Origin: Microbacterium marinum
Lineage (GTDB): Bacteria > Actinomycetota > Actinomycetes > Actinomycetales > Microbacteriaceae
Assembly (NCBI RefSeq): GCF_014204835.1
Contig: NZ_JACHMD010000001.1
Location: forward strand, 930,001-994,000
Length of the DNA: 64,000 bases
Direction of reading: 5' to 3'
Shown: piece by piece, positions 53,361 to 63,496 of the stretch
Position numbering within the stretch: position 1 is the stretch's first letter
Layout: the number at the start of each line of letters is the position of its first letter
Position numbers and translations under genes: made by a program
Notes under the pieces: generated by a model
What the model was told of the DNA's origin: nothing
Databases searched by the model: none
The model's input: the letters and a program-made list of their open reading frames with translations, nothing else

Positions 53361-54866
53361 ATGACCTCGAACGCCGCCACCTTCGATGAGCGTTATCGCG
53401 CGATCGACGCGAGGGACGCGCGCTTCGACGGTCAATTCGTCACCGCCGTCCGCACGACGGGGATCTACTGCCGGCCCAGCTGCCCGGCGCGCACTCCGAA
53501 GCCGGCCAACGTCACGTTTTACCCCACCAGTGCCGCCGCGCACGAGGCCGGCTTCCGCGCCTGCAAGAGATGCCTGCCCGAAGCCACCCCGGGGTCGCCG
53601 GAATGGAACCTCCGTGGGGACGTCGCCGGGCGCGCCATGCGCCTCATCGCCGACGGCGTCGTCGATCGTGACGGCGTGACGGGGCTCGCCGCGCAGCTCG
53701 GATACTCGACACGGCACCTCACGCGACTCCTCGCCGGCGAGCTGGGAGCAGGCCCCCTCGCCCTCGCGCGCGCGCACCGCGCGCACACCGCGCGCACCCT
53801 CCTCGTCGACACCGACCTGCCCGTCGCCGATGTCGCATTCGCCGCGGGATTCGCCAGCGTGCGCCAGTTCAACGAGACGATGGCCGAGGTCTTCGCGCTC
53901 ACGCCGACCCAGTTGCGCGCCCGGCGGACCGCCGGCGCGCGTCCGCCGGGTCGGATCGAGCTCTTCCTCCCGTTCCGCGAGCCTTTCGACGCGACGGGCC
54001 TCTTCGGCTGGATGAGAGCTCACGCCGTACCGGGCGCCGAGATCGGGGAGCCCGATCGGTTCTCTCGCGTGCTTCTTCTGCCGGGCGGCCCTGCGTGGTT
54101 CGAGGTCAGCCTTGCTTCCGCCGGACGCCTGCGGCTTCACGTCGAGCTCGCCTCGCTGCGAGATCTTTCCGCGCTGATCTCCCGCGTGCGCCGACTCTTC
54201 GATCTGGATGCCGACCCGGAAGCCGTCGACGAGGCGCTCTCCCGGCACCCGGAGGTCCGTCCCCTGGTGGCCGCCGTCCCCGGGGTGCGCCTGCCCGCCG
54301 CCGTCGACGCGGGAGAGATGCTCATCCGCGCCATGATCGGACAGCAGATCAGTGTCGCCGCGGCGCGCACCGTGATGGGGCGGCTGGTCGCCGAACTCGG
54401 GGAGCCCGTAGAGACGTCCCGCGGGCCGATGGCGCTGTTCCCCACCCCGCACGCGATCGCCGAGCACGGCGCCGAGGTGCTGCGGGGACCGGCCGCGCGC
54501 GTGCGCGCCATCGTGGGGGCGGCGACCGCTCTTTCCACAGGAGAGCTGCGACTCGGTCCGGGGGACGACTCCTCCGAGCAGCGCGCCTCACTCCTGGCCC
54601 TCCCCGGCATCGGCCCGTGGACCGCCGACTATGTACGGATGCGGGTGCTCGGCGACCCCGACATCCTGCTGCCCGGCGATGTCGCCGCGCGCGCGGGCGC
54701 CGCCGCCGCAGGGATCCCGTCCGACGCCGCCGGCCTCACCGCATGGGCCACTCGGACGGCGCCCTGGCGAAGCTACCTCATGGCCCACCTCTGGTACGCC
54801 GCACCCGTGACGCAGGCCTGGCGTCACCCGGCTGAGACCCTCCCCTCTGGAAAGGCAACCCGATGA
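53361..54866 (+). CDS. alkA: Ada-like regulator fused to AlkA DNA-3-methyladenine glycosylase
   Basis: 501 residues. Three parts: an Ada zinc domain ([12 protein letters not shown] and [10 protein letters not shown], four Cys ligands) in residues 1-80; an AraC-type HTH (about 95-190: [20 protein letters not shown] and [19 protein letters not shown]); and an AlkA glycosylase with AlkA_N plus HhH-GPD (about 205-485), with the motif [11 protein letters not shown] and a downstream Asp. Ada transferase chemistry uses one Cys of the zinc site to accept methyl groups and turn on transcription, so the protein likely senses alkylation and also removes damaged bases. It overlaps ogt by four bases. Confidence 0.93.
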   Translation: MTSNAATFDERYRAIDARDARFDGQFVTAVRTTGIYCRPSCPARTPKPANVTFYPTSAAAHEAGFRACKRCLPEATPGSPEWNLRGDVAGRAMRLIADGVVDRDGVTGLAAQLGYSTRHLTRLLAGELGAGPLALARAHRAHTARTLLVDTDLPVADVAFAAGFASVRQFNETMAEVFALTPTQLRARRTAGARPPGRIELFLPFREPFDATGLFGWMRAHAVPGAEIGEPDRFSRVLLLPGGPAWFEVSLASAGRLRLHVELASLRDLSALISRVRRLFDLDADPEAVDEALSRHPEVRPLVAAVPGVRLPAAVDAGEMLIRAMIGQQISVAAARTVMGRLVAELGEPVETSRGPMALFPTPHAIAEHGAEVLRGPAARVRAIVGAATALSTGELRLGPGDDSSEQRASLLALPGIGPWTADYVRMRVLGDPDILLPGDVAARAGAAAAGIPSDAAGLTAWATRTAPWRSYLMAHLWYAAPVTQAWRHPAETLPSGKATR

Positions 54867-55360
54867 CCGTCCTCCTGCAGACCGTCGAGACCGCCGACGG
54901 CCCGTTCACGATCCTCGAAGACGACGGCGTCGTGCTCGCCTCCGGATGGACGGCGGACCCGCAAGAGATCGTGAACCGACTGCGCCCCGCGGACCGCCCC
55001 GTCCCGGTAGCTCCTGCGGCACCCGTCATCACCGCGGCCACCGAAGCCGTCACCGCGTACTACGCCGGCGAGCTCGCCGCCATCGACGCCGTCCGCGTCC
55101 GCCAGCACGGGACCGCGATGCAGCTGGCCGGCTGGCAGGCGCTCCGCACCATCGAACCCGGGCGCCCGCTCACCTACGCCGGATTCGCCGCGGTCCTCGG
55201 ATCCCCGTCGGCCGTCCGCGCCGCGGCATCCATCTGCGCGAAGAACGCACCCGCGCTGTTCGTGCCCTGCCACCGGGTGCTGCGCACCGGGGGAGCGCTC
55301 GGCGGATTCGCGTGGGGACTCTCCGTGAAGGAGAGCCTGCTCGCACGCGAGGCGATCTGA
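54863..55360 (+). CDS. ogt: Methylated-DNA-[protein]-cysteine S-methyltransferase
   Basis: 165 residues. It removes methyl groups from O6-methylguanine by transfer to its own Cys136 in VPCHRVLR; the helix-turn-helix-like [19 protein letters not shown] precedes it. ATG 54863 overlaps alkA by four bases, so sensing, base excision and direct reversal are one transcript. The N-terminal domain is short but complete. Confidence 0.94.
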   Translation: MTVLLQTVETADGPFTILEDDGVVLASGWTADPQEIVNRLRPADRPVPVAPAAPVITAATEAVTAYYAGELAAIDAVRVRQHGTAMQLAGWQALRTIEPGRPLTYAGFAAVLGSPSAVRAAASICAKNAPALFVPCHRVLRTGGALGGFAWGLSVKESLLAREAI

Positions 55361-55370
55361 CCCGGCGCCA

Positions 55371-55408
55371 GAAAGCGCTTGCTTTCAGCGAATACTCAGC
55401 GATATCCT
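55371..55408 (+). promoter_or_regulatory. Promoter and operator-like palindrome of the ABC exporter unit
   Basis: TTGCTT (55379-55384), 18 bases, TATCCT (55403-55408). GAAAGC-GCTT-GCTTTC (55371-55386) is a perfect palindrome over the -35, a likely repressor site. Confidence 0.5.
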
Positions 55409-55464
55409 GGAGGGCTCCCGCGCACGATGCGGGCGCCACGACCGGCCCTATCGAGGAGGAAGCC

Positions 55465-55536
55465 ATGTTCCCGGAGATCGTCTACACGAAGTCCGTCGCC
55501 TTCCTCGCCGCCGGACGCCCCGCCCGACAGGGATGA
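55465..55536 (+). CDS. 23-residue leader peptide upstream of the ABC exporter
   Basis: MFPEIVYTKSVAFLAAGRP then ARQG, 23 codons and TGA. The ribosome site GAGGAGGA, ending five to seven bases before the ATG, is one of the strongest in the window. The product has no TM or domain. It lies in the 298-base gap between ogt and the exporter genes, begins about 50 bases after the likely transcription start and is followed at once by two hairpins. This is the layout of a ribosome-mediated attenuation leader; the function is inferred from structure only. Confidence 0.55.
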   Translation: MFPEIVYTKSVAFLAAGRPARQG

Positions 55537-55540
55537 CTCC

Positions 55541-55595
55541 GCGCGGAAGTTCTCCGCGCCTCCCGATGTTCTCCCTCGACGGGCCGATTCGGCCC
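55541..55595 (+). promoter_or_regulatory. Candidate attenuator hairpins after the leader peptide
   Basis: Hairpin 1: GCGCGGA (55541-55547), loop AGTTC, TCCGCGC (55553-55559), starting four bases after the leader stop. Hairpin 2: GGGCCG (55581-55586), loop ATT, CGGCCC (55590-55595). No T-run follows, so hairpin 2 may act on translation or be an atypical terminator. Confidence 0.45.
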
Positions 55596-55658
55596 TGATC
55601 GTCTGCGCCCTGTGGCGCGCCTCGCCGCCCCGGCATCCTCTCTCACCTCTGCAGGAAC

Positions 55659-57479
55659 ATGACTTCTTCGACGCCTCCCCGTCTGTCCACCGCCCGCTCT
55701 CTCGCGCGCCTCATCCCCTTCGCGCGCCCCGTTCTGCCGCGACTCGGCCTCGGCGCCGCCAGCGCGCTGCTGGCGAGCCTGCTCGGCCTCGGCATCCCTC
55801 TCGTCCTTGAACAGATCGTGGGCACGGACGGCCCCATCGCCTCCGGCGAGCCCGGCCTCATCGCCGTCGGCGCGGCCGTCGTGCTGCTGCTCGGCCTCCT
55901 CGAAGCGCTCATGGTGTGGGCGCGCCGGTGGTTCGTCCTCGCCCCGGCGACCGCCGTCGAATACGAGCTCCGCACCGACTTCTACTCGCGGCTGCAGCGA
56001 CTCCCCGTCGCCTTCCACGACCGGTGGCAGTCGGGGCAGCTGCTCAGCCGCATGATGCAGGACATCAGCCTCATCCGCCGGTGGCTCGCCTTCGGCGTCG
56101 TCCTGCTCGTCGTCAACGTCATCACGATCGTGGTCGGCTCGATCATCCTCTTCCGGTGGCACTGGCTGCTCGGCACGATCTTCGTCGTGGTGTCGGCGCC
56201 GCTGTGGGTCGCGGGCTACATCTTCGAGAACCGATACGGCGCCCTCTCGCGCCAGAGCCAGGACCAGGCCGGTGACCTCGCCACCGCGGTCGAGGAATCC
56301 GTCCACGGCATCCGCGTGCTGAAGGCCTTCGGACGCGGCTCGCACGCCCTGAAGAAGTTCACCCGCCAGGCCGAGACGCTCCGCCAGACCGAGATCAACA
56401 AGGCCCGGGCCGTGGGATGGATCTGGTTCTGGCTCGTGCTGCTGCCCGACATCGCCTTCGCGCTGTGCCTGGGCGCGGGGATCTACCTCGCGGCATCCGG
56501 CGAGATCGACCAGGGTGCACTCATCGCGTTCTTCGCGATGGCGACCATCCTGCGGTGGCCGGTCGAGTCGATCGGCTTCCTGTTCTCCTTCCTCGTCGAC
56601 GCGCGCACCGCGACCGACCGCATCTTCGAGGTCTTCGACGAGGAGAACACCATCGTCGACCCCGAGAACCCCACCACGATCGACCGCCCGCGTGGCGAGC
56701 TCGTCTTCGAGGGCGCGCGGTTCCGGTATCAGGATGCCGGGAGCGCGGAGCGCGACCTCCTCGACGGGATCGACCTGTCGCTCCGGCCGGGGGAGACCAT
56801 GGCCCTCGTAGGGCTGACGGGGTCGGGGAAGACCACCCTGACGACCCTGCCGGGACGTCTGTACGACGTGACGGGTGGTCGTGTGACCCTCGACGGTGTC
56901 GACGTGCGCGACCTGACGCTCAGCGAACTGCGCCGCCACGTCGGCATGGCCTTCGAAGACGCGACGCTGTTCTCGCAGTCCGTCCGCGAGAACGTGCTAC
57001 TGGGCCGCGAAGACCTCGAGCGCGGAAGCGCCGAAGCCGAGCGCGTGATGCGCGAGGCGCTCGACGTGGCGCAGGCGTCGTTCGTCGACGACCTCCCGAA
57101 CGGCGTGGACACGATCATCGGCGAAGAGGGCCTCAGCCTCTCCGGCGGTCAGCGTCAGCGTCTCGCGCTCGCGCGCGCGGTCGCCGCCCGGCCCGCGGTC
57201 CTCGTCCTCGACGACCCGCTGTCCGCCCTCGACGTCGACACCGAGGCGCTCGTCGAGGATGCCCTCCGCGAAGTCCTCGCCGAGACGACGGCGCTCGTCG
57301 TCGCCCACCGACCGTCGACGGTCATGCTGGCCGACCGGGTCGCGCTCCTCCAGGAGGGGCGGATCACCGCGGTCGGCACGCACTCCGAGCTCCTGCGCAG
57401 CAGCGAGCACTACCGGCACGTCATCTCGAGCCTCGAGGACGAGCAGGAACGTCAGCACGAGAGGGAGGTGTCCCTGTGA
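55659..57479 (+). CDS. Heterodimeric ABC exporter subunit 1 (degenerate-site half)
   Basis: 606 residues: six TM segments (about 20-325) then an NBD with Walker [11 protein letters not shown]-loop, signature [14 protein letters not shown] and Walker [13 protein letters not shown], where the catalytic Glu is replaced by Asp. The signature is canonical. This is the pattern of the half carrying the degenerate ATP site in heterodimeric exporters such as TM287/288 or BmrCD. Exported substrate unknown (multidrug, peptide or lipid-like). ATG 55659 has AGGAAC upstream; the next gene overlaps by four bases. Confidence 0.92.
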   Translation: MTSSTPPRLSTARSLARLIPFARPVLPRLGLGAASALLASLLGLGIPLVLEQIVGTDGPIASGEPGLIAVGAAVVLLLGLLEALMVWARRWFVLAPATAVEYELRTDFYSRLQRLPVAFHDRWQSGQLLSRMMQDISLIRRWLAFGVVLLVVNVITIVVGSIILFRWHWLLGTIFVVVSAPLWVAGYIFENRYGALSRQSQDQAGDLATAVEESVHGIRVLKAFGRGSHALKKFTRQAETLRQTEINKARAVGWIWFWLVLLPDIAFALCLGAGIYLAASGEIDQGALIAFFAMATILRWPVESIGFLFSFLVDARTATDRIFEVFDEENTIVDPENPTTIDRPRGELVFEGARFRYQDAGSAERDLLDGIDLSLRPGETMALVGLTGSGKTTLTTLPGRLYDVTGGRVTLDGVDVRDLTLSELRRHVGMAFEDATLFSQSVRENVLLGREDLERGSAEAERVMREALDVAQASFVDDLPNGVDTIIGEEGLSLSGGQRQRLALARAVAARPAVLVLDDPLSALDVDTEALVEDALREVLAETTALVVAHRPSTVMLADRVALLQEGRITAVGTHSELLRSSEHYRHVISSLEDEQERQHEREVSL

Positions 57480-59287
57480 GCACCGTCACCGGGACCAGCG
57501 GCGAAGACCGCTCCGACTACACCCGCGCCGAGAGCCGTGAGATCCGGCGCCGCTCGCTTCGCCTGCTCGGTTCGCTGGTCACCCCGCTGCGCCTGCAGCT
57601 GGTGCTCGCCGCGATCGTCCTCGTCATCTCCACCGCGCTCCGCGTCGCGGGGCCCGCCCTCGTCGGCTGGGGCATCGCGAACGCGCTGCCCGCGGTGCGT
57701 GCCGAAGCGGACTGGATGCCGACGATCCTCGTCGTGATCATCTTCCTCATCACCGCTGTCGGCGGCGCCGCGCTCATCGGCTGGTACGCCGTCGTCGCGG
57801 CGCGACTGACGCAGGCGGTGATGCTCGACCTCCGCAAGCGGATCTTCCTGCACACGCAGCGGCTGAGCCTCGAGTTCCACGAGTCGTACACGTCGGGCCG
57901 GATCATCTCGCGTCAGACCAGCGACCTGGACACGATCCGCGAGCTGCTCGACGGCGGGCTCAACGAGCTCGTCTCGGGTCTGCTGTACGGCGGGTTCACC
58001 CTCGTCGCCCTGCTGCTGCTCGACTGGCAGTCCGGCCTCATCCTCGCCGCGATGGGCATCCCGCTTTACTTCCTCATGCGCTGGTTCTACCTCCGCTCGC
58101 AGGTCGTCTACCGGGAGTCCCGCGTCATCAGCGCGAAGGTGATCGTCAAGTTCGTCGAATCGATGACCGGCATCCGCGCCGTCAAGGCGTTCCGCAAGGA
58201 GCCGGCCAACGATCGCGAGTTCGGCGGCCTCTCCAGCGACTACCGCGACGTGAACATGCGGTCGATCCGCCTGTTCGGCACCTTCGAGCCCGGGATGATG
58301 GCGCTCGCGTCGGTGTCGCTGGCGCTCGTCGTCTTCTGGGGCGGATTCCGCGTCACCAGCGGCGCGCTCGAACTCGGCTTCCTGCTCTCGGCGGTCCTGT
58401 ACGTGCGGAACTTCTTCGCACCGATGCAGGAGGTGGCCTTCTTTCTCAACTCGTACCAGTCGGCGACGGCTGCGCTCGAGAAGGTGTCGGGCGTGCTCGA
58501 GGAGTCGCCCACCGTTCCCGACCCCGCGAAGCCGGTCGATCTGTGGGAGGCGCGCGGACACCTCCGGTTCGAGGACGTCACGTTCGGGTACTCCGACGAC
58601 CGGACGATCCTGCCCGACTTCGCTCTCGACATCCCGGCGGGGCAGACGATCGCGCTCGTCGGCACCACCGGCGCGGGCAAGTCGACGCTCGCGAAGCTGA
58701 TCGCACGGTTCTACGACCCCACCCGGGGCCGCCTCACCCTCGACGGGGTGGACCTGCGGCAGCTGCACCCGAAGGATCTCCGCCGGGCGATCGTGATGGT
58801 CACGCAGGAGGCCTACCTCTTCAGCGGCACCGTCGCGGACAACATCGCCCTCGGAAAGCCCGACGCGACCCTCGACGAGATCCAGGCGGCCGCTCGCGCC
58901 GTCGGCGCCCACGCCTTCATCGAGCGACTGCCCGACGGGTATGCGACGGACGTGAACAAGCGTGGTGGCCGCGTGTCGGCGGGGCAGCGTCAGCTGATCT
59001 CGTTCGCGCGGGCTTTCCTCGCCGACCCGGCGGTGCTGATCCTCGACGAGGCGACGGCGTCGCTCGACATCCCGAGCGAACGGCAGATCCAGGAGGCCCT
59101 CGGGACCCTGCTGGCCGACCGCACCGCGATCATCATCGCGCACCGGTTGTCGACGGTGGCGATCGCCGACCGTGTGCTCGTGATGGAGCACGGCCGGATC
59201 ATCGAGGACGACACCCCCGCCGCCCTCATCGCCGGCACCGGCAAGTTCGCGCAGCTGCACAGCGCCTGGCGGGAGTCGCTGGTCTGA
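57476..59287 (+). CDS. Heterodimeric ABC exporter subunit 2 (catalytic half)
   Basis: 603 residues. Six TM segments (about 40-325), then NBD: Walker [10 protein letters not shown], Walker [13 protein letters not shown] with the catalytic Glu, but signature [14 protein letters not shown] with Ala for the second Gly. The consensus ATP site is therefore made by this subunit's Walker motifs with subunit 1's signature. GTG 57476 has GGGAGG upstream. Ends in a strong bidirectional terminator. Confidence 0.92.
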   Translation: MSTVTGTSGEDRSDYTRAESREIRRRSLRLLGSLVTPLRLQLVLAAIVLVISTALRVAGPALVGWGIANALPAVRAEADWMPTILVVIIFLITAVGGAALIGWYAVVAARLTQAVMLDLRKRIFLHTQRLSLEFHESYTSGRIISRQTSDLDTIRELLDGGLNELVSGLLYGGFTLVALLLLDWQSGLILAAMGIPLYFLMRWFYLRSQVVYRESRVISAKVIVKFVESMTGIRAVKAFRKEPANDREFGGLSSDYRDVNMRSIRLFGTFEPGMMALASVSLALVVFWGGFRVTSGALELGFLLSAVLYVRNFFAPMQEVAFFLNSYQSATAALEKVSGVLEESPTVPDPAKPVDLWEARGHLRFEDVTFGYSDDRTILPDFALDIPAGQTIALVGTTGAGKSTLAKLIARFYDPTRGRLTLDGVDLRQLHPKDLRRAIVMVTQEAYLFSGTVADNIALGKPDATLDEIQAAARAVGAHAFIERLPDGYATDVNKRGGRVSAGQRQLISFARAFLADPAVLILDEATASLDIPSERQIQEALGTLLADRTAIIIAHRLSTVAIADRVLVMEHGRIIEDDTPAALIAGTGKFAQLHSAWRESLV

Positions 59288-59294
59288 AGACCAA

Positions 59295-59343
59295 GAGCGG
59301 ATGCCGCGGCCCTGGGTGACAGCCCGGGCCGCGGCATCCGCTC
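59295..59343. terminator. Bidirectional intrinsic terminator
   Basis: 18-bp perfect stem (59295-59312 with 59326-59343) between the ABC exporter and the convergent alpha-xylosidase gene; 13-base loop. The minus-strand gene stops four bases away. Confidence 0.88.
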
Positions 59344-59346
59344 GTT

Positions 59347-61584
59347 TCAGCCGGTGACCTCGTCGAGCGAGACGGTGAAGACCTCGCGGCGTCCGTCGGG
59401 CGTGGTGACGGCGACGTCGCGCTGCCCCGTTCCGCCGGCGAACACGCGCAGCTGAAGCCCGTCGAGGTAGTCGTAGTCGGGGCGGTCCGTGCGGGCTCCC
59501 CAGGGGATGACGGCACCCGCACGCGCGTACAGCGGCAGGGAGAAGACGTCGTGGCGCTCCCGGCGCCAGCGGCCGCCCTCGACCTGCTCGCCGCTCAGCA
59601 GATGGGTCCACGTGCCCTCCGGCAGATAGAACTCGACCTCGCCGTCGGCCGACAGCACGGGTGCGACGAGCAGGTCGCCGCCGAGCATGAACTGTCGGTC
59701 CAGGTGCCCTACGGTGGGGTCCTCGGGGAACTCCAGTTGCATCGGTCGGAAGACGGGGATGCCGGTGGCGGCGGCATCCACACCGAGCTGGAACAGGTAG
59801 GGCATCAGCCGCATCTTCAGGTGGGTGAAGCGGCGGGTGACCTCGACCGCCTCCTCGTCGAAGTTCCACGGCACGCGGTACGAGCTCGACCCGTGGAAGC
59901 GGCTGTGCGTGCTGAGGAGCCCGAACGCGGTCCAGCGTTTGAAGACGGTCGGGTCGGGCGTGCCTTCGAATCCGCCGATGTCGTGGCTCCAGTGCGCGAA
60001 GCCGCTGAAGGCGAGGGACAGCCCGCCGCGGAGGGTCTCGGCCATCGATGGGAACGTTGAGGTGTTGTCGCCGCCCCAGTGCACCGGCATCCGCTGTCCG
60101 CCGGTCGTGGCGGAGCGGGCGAAGAGCACGGCCTCGCCCTCGCCGCGCTCGCTCACGAGGACGTCGTGGACGGCCGCGTTGTAGAGCTGCGTGTACAGGT
60201 TGTGCATGCGTTCGGGGTCGGAGCCGTCGGCCCACTCGACGTCGACCGGGATCCGCTCGCCGAAGTCGGTCTTGAAGCAGTCGACGCCCTGGTCGACCAG
60301 GGCGCGTAGCTTGCCCTGGTACCAGGCGGTCGCATCGGGGTTGGTGAAGTCGACGAGTCCCATGCCCGCCTGCCACTTGTCCCACTGCCAGATGGTGCCG
60401 TCGGGGCGCCGGACGAGGAAGCCGGCTTCGGCGGCCTCGGCGAACAGGGCGGAGCGCTGGCCGATGTAGGGGTTGATCCAGACGCTCACCCGCAGGTCTT
60501 TCGCGTGCAGGCGCTCGAGCATGCCGTCGGGGTCGGGGAAGACCCGGGGATCCCACTCGAAGTCGCACCAGTTGAACTCGCGCATCCAGAAGCAGTCGAA
60601 GTGGAAGACCGACACGGGCAGCTCGCGCCGTGCCATCTCGTCGATGAACGAGGTCACCGTCGCCTCGTCGTAGTCGGTCGTGAACGACGTCGACAGCCAG
60701 AGCCCGTACGACCAGGCCGGGACGACGGGCGGGCGCCCCGTGAGCGCCGTGTAGCGCGAGAGCACGTCCTTCGGGGTGGGGCCTGCGAAGACGAAGTACT
60801 CCAGGGCCTCGCCCGACGCGGAGAACTGCACCCGCTCGACCGCTTCGGACCCGACCTCGAACGACACGTGACCCGGGTCGTTCACGAGCACGCCGTAGCC
60901 GCGGCTGGTGAGGTAGAACGGGATATTTTTGTATGCCTGCTCGCTCGAGGTGCCACCGTCGGCGTTCCAGATCTCGACGCTCTGGCCGTTCTTGACCAGC
61001 GGGCCGAAGCGCTCGCCGAGCCCGTAGACGAGCTCCCCGACGCCGAGGTCCAGCTGCTCGCGGACGTAGGCGGATGCCACGGGCAGGTCCATTCCGCTCA
61101 CGCGGTCGCCGACGACCCCGGCATCCACCTGCGCGTCCGGATCGACCCCGAGCCACGCGGGAGCGCGGAATCCGCTGCCGGTGATCCGTGTGCCGTCGAC
61201 TTCGAAATCGAGGGACCACGGGGCCCCGTGGCGCACCCGTGCCACGAGGGAGCCGGTGCGCAGCTCTGCCGTGTCGGAGGACGCCGTCGCGTGCCCGGCT
61301 CCTCCCGCGACGGCGCCGGGCAGCTCGAATCCGCTGTGGCGACGGGAGCCGGCGTGGCGTTCGATGCGGACCCGGACCACCCCTTCGAGCGGGGAGGAGA
61401 GGGTGACGGTGAGGAGGGCGCGGTTGAGGGTGTCGCCGCGCGTGGCGATCACGGCGGTCGTCGCCGAGACGACGACGCTCTCCCCGTCGGTGGGGTGGAT
61501 GCCGGTATCGAGGTCGTACGCCTCCTGGGCGTACAGCGGGCTGACGCCGGGACGCAGCTGCCAGAAACCATCGGTGAACTTCAT
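59347..61584 (-). CDS. yicI: GH31 alpha-xylosidase
   Basis: 745 residues, glycoside hydrolase family 31, close to YicI in size. The nucleophile is the Asp of CFKTDFGERIP; the acid/base is expected in GGDNTSTFPSMAETLRGGL (HWGGDN). Other features: FHFDCFWMREFNWCDFEWDP and GHASFEV-like N-terminal beta domain (galactose mutarotase-like). It hydrolyses alpha-1,6-linked xylose from isoprimeverose or xyloglucan oligosaccharides. No signal peptide, so it works in the cytoplasm on sugars imported by the adjacent ABC system. ATG 61584 overlaps the permease stop by one base (TAATG). Confidence 0.9.
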   Translation of the reverse strand: MKFTDGFWQLRPGVSPLYAQEAYDLDTGIHPTDGESVVVSATTAVIATRGDTLNRALLTVTLSSPLEGVVRVRIERHAGSRRHSGFELPGAVAGGAGHATASSDTAELRTGSLVARVRHGAPWSLDFEVDGTRITGSGFRAPAWLGVDPDAQVDAGVVGDRVSGMDLPVASAYVREQLDLGVGELVYGLGERFGPLVKNGQSVEIWNADGGTSSEQAYKNIPFYLTSRGYGVLVNDPGHVSFEVGSEAVERVQFSASGEALEYFVFAGPTPKDVLSRYTALTGRPPVVPAWSYGLWLSTSFTTDYDEATVTSFIDEMARRELPVSVFHFDCFWMREFNWCDFEWDPRVFPDPDGMLERLHAKDLRVSVWINPYIGQRSALFAEAAEAGFLVRRPDGTIWQWDKWQAGMGLVDFTNPDATAWYQGKLRALVDQGVDCFKTDFGERIPVDVEWADGSDPERMHNLYTQLYNAAVHDVLVSERGEGEAVLFARSATTGGQRMPVHWGGDNTSTFPSMAETLRGGLSLAFSGFAHWSHDIGGFEGTPDPTVFKRWTAFGLLSTHSRFHGSSSYRVPWNFDEEAVEVTRRFTHLKMRLMPYLFQLGVDAAATGIPVFRPMQLEFPEDPTVGHLDRQFMLGGDLLVAPVLSADGEVEFYLPEGTWTHLLSGEQVEGGRWRRERHDVFSLPLYARAGAVIPWGARTDRPDYDYLDGLQLRVFAGGTGQRDVAVTTPDGRREVFTVSLDEVTG

Positions 61585-62468
61585 TACTTGACTGCTCCTG
61601 CGGTGATGCCGCGCGTGAGGGTGCGCTGGAAGATGAGGAAGAAGATGAGGGTCGGGATGATGCCCAGCAGCGCGGACGCGCTGGTGGTGGTCACATCCAT
61701 GAGGCGGTCGCCCTGCAGCACGCTGATCGCGACGGGCACGGTCTGGTTCGCGTTGGAGGCGAGGAAAGTCAGAGGGATGAGGAACTCGTTCCACGTCCAG
61801 ATGAAGAAGAAGATGAGCAGCACCGACAGGGTCGGACGGCTGATGGGGAACACCACCCGCCAGAGGATCTGCCACCTGCTGGCCCCGTCGAGGGATGCCG
61901 CTTCGAGCACTTCCTTGGGGAAGGTGCCGTACACCGACGACAGGAGATAGGTGCCGAAGGCCGCCTGGATGACGACGAAGATGATGATCACCGCCCAGAC
62001 GCTGTCGTACAGGCCCACCGATTTGAACATGTAGTACAGCGGGTAGAGCAGCGCCTCCTGCGGCAGCAGGTTCGCGAGGAGGAAGAGCAGCACGATCGAC
62101 GTGCGGCCCTTCACACGCCCGATGCCGATCGCGAACGCGTTGAGCATCGAGATCAAAACGGCCAGGACCGCCACGATCCCGGAGATGAAGACGGAGTTCC
62201 AGACCTTCTCGGGGAAGTTCACCCGCTCCCAGAACTTCCCGATGCCGGTGAAGTCCAACGCCTGGGGGAGCGCGAGGGGTCCGGAGGTCGCGTAGTCGAC
62301 CGGCGACTTGAAGGAGTTGACGAGCACGAGGTAGAACGGCGCCACGATGGCGAGCGCGCCGAGGGCGACGAGGCCGATCACGACCCAGTCGCGTCCGCGC
62401 CGTCGTGTCATGCCGCCGCGGGGGCGGGTCTTGCGGGCGGATGCCGGGGGGATCATCGCGGTGGCCAT
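61584..62468 (-). CDS. Carbohydrate ABC transporter permease (MalG-type)
   Basis: 294 residues with six TM segments and the binding-protein-dependent transport EAA loop EVLEAASLDGASRWQILWRV about 90 residues from the C-terminus, matching CUT1 permeases. The start ATG 62468 overlaps the stop of the upstream permease by one base. It follows the MalF-type subunit and precedes the alpha-xylosidase gene. An ATPase subunit is not encoded here; a shared MsmX-type ATPase is likely. Confidence 0.93.
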   Translation of the reverse strand: MATAMIPPASARKTRPRGGMTRRRGRDWVVIGLVALGALAIVAPFYLVLVNSFKSPVDYATSGPLALPQALDFTGIGKFWERVNFPEKVWNSVFISGIVAVLAVLISMLNAFAIGIGRVKGRTSIVLLFLLANLLPQEALLYPLYYMFKSVGLYDSVWAVIIIFVVIQAAFGTYLLSSVYGTFPKEVLEAASLDGASRWQILWRVVFPISRPTLSVLLIFFFIWTWNEFLIPLTFLASNANQTVPVAISVLQGDRLMDVTTTSASALLGIIPTLIFFLIFQRTLTRGITAGAVK

Positions 62469-63433
62469 CACAGTCCCGCCCTTTCCTTGCGCTCGAGCGT
62501 GTTCTGCACGCGGACGAAGACGATCGAGACGATCACTACGACGATCGTGAGGACGGTGGCGATGGTCGCGCCGTAACCCACGTTCCGCTTCGTGAAGAAC
62601 TCCTGGTACGCGTAGTACGCGGGGACGAGGGTCGCGCCTGCAGGGCCGCCCCTCGTGATCACGTACACGGGGCCGAACACCTTCAGCGCCGCGATCGTGC
62701 ACGTCAGGGTGACGACGAAGATCTCGGGCCGGATGATGCTCATCGTGATGGCGGTGAACCGCTGGCCCCAGTTCGCGCCGTCGAGCTCGGCAGCCTCGTA
62801 GAGCTCGGGGTCGACGCGCTGCAGCGCCGCCATGAAGACGACGACGGGGTAGCCGATCTGCACCCACACGAGGACGACCATGAGGACGATGAGGGCGGAC
62901 GGCATCTGCCCGAGCCAGTCGACCGGTCCGATGCCGAACGAGCCGAGGATCTGGTTGAGGGCGCCGTCTCCGCCGGGCCGGACGATCCAGCCGATCACGA
63001 TGCCGGCGACGGCGACGGGGAGGATCTGGGGCAGGTAGTAGGTGGCACGCAGGAAGCTCGCGACGCGGCCGCCGAACTTTCGCCCGATGACGTCGAAGAG
63101 CGCCGCGGCGACGAAGAGGCCGATGATCGTCGGGACGACGACCATGGCGAGCACCATCCACACCGAGTTCGCGAACGACGTCCAGAAGTCGTCGTCGCCG
63201 AGGATGGCGATCCAGTTCTCCGCCCCGACGATCTCGGGGCTGCCGACACCCCGCCAGTCGGTGAAGGTGAGGAACAGGTTCCACACCAGGGGGATGACGA
63301 CGATGACCAGCAGCAGCACGAAACCCGGCAGCAGGTACAGCCAGTAGCCGGCCCGGCTCGTTCCGCACTGCGGGATCGAGGGCTCCTCCGGGGGGAGAGC
63401 CGTGCGCAGAGTGCGCGTGGCGGTAGCGCTCAT
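62468..63433 (-). CDS. Carbohydrate ABC transporter permease (MalF-type)
   Basis: 321 residues, six TM segments (first LYLLPGFVLLLVIVVIPLVW) with EAA loop ELYEAAELDGANWGQRFTAI near residue 215. It forms the channel together with the MalG-type permease. ATG 63433 has GGAG with a five-base gap. The binding protein gene upstream ends 63 bases before. Confidence 0.93.
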   Translation of the reverse strand: MSATATRTLRTALPPEEPSIPQCGTSRAGYWLYLLPGFVLLLVIVVIPLVWNLFLTFTDWRGVGSPEIVGAENWIAILGDDDFWTSFANSVWMVLAMVVVPTIIGLFVAAALFDVIGRKFGGRVASFLRATYYLPQILPVAVAGIVIGWIVRPGGDGALNQILGSFGIGPVDWLGQMPSALIVLMVVLVWVQIGYPVVVFMAALQRVDPELYEAAELDGANWGQRFTAITMSIIRPEIFVVTLTCTIAALKVFGPVYVITRGGPAGATLVPAYYAYQEFFTKRNVGYGATIATVLTIVVVIVSIVFVRVQNTLERKERAGL

Positions 63434-63496
63434 AGGGACTCCAGAGTGGGGGAGGGGCGGCGTCGCGCCGCCCCTCCGATCGGATGTGCGGTGGGG

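Noticed and set aside
57452..61219. Very long minus-strand frame of 1255 codons
   Set aside because: It covers the second ABC exporter subunit antisense and part of the GH31 gene in a wrong frame; no recognisable protein.
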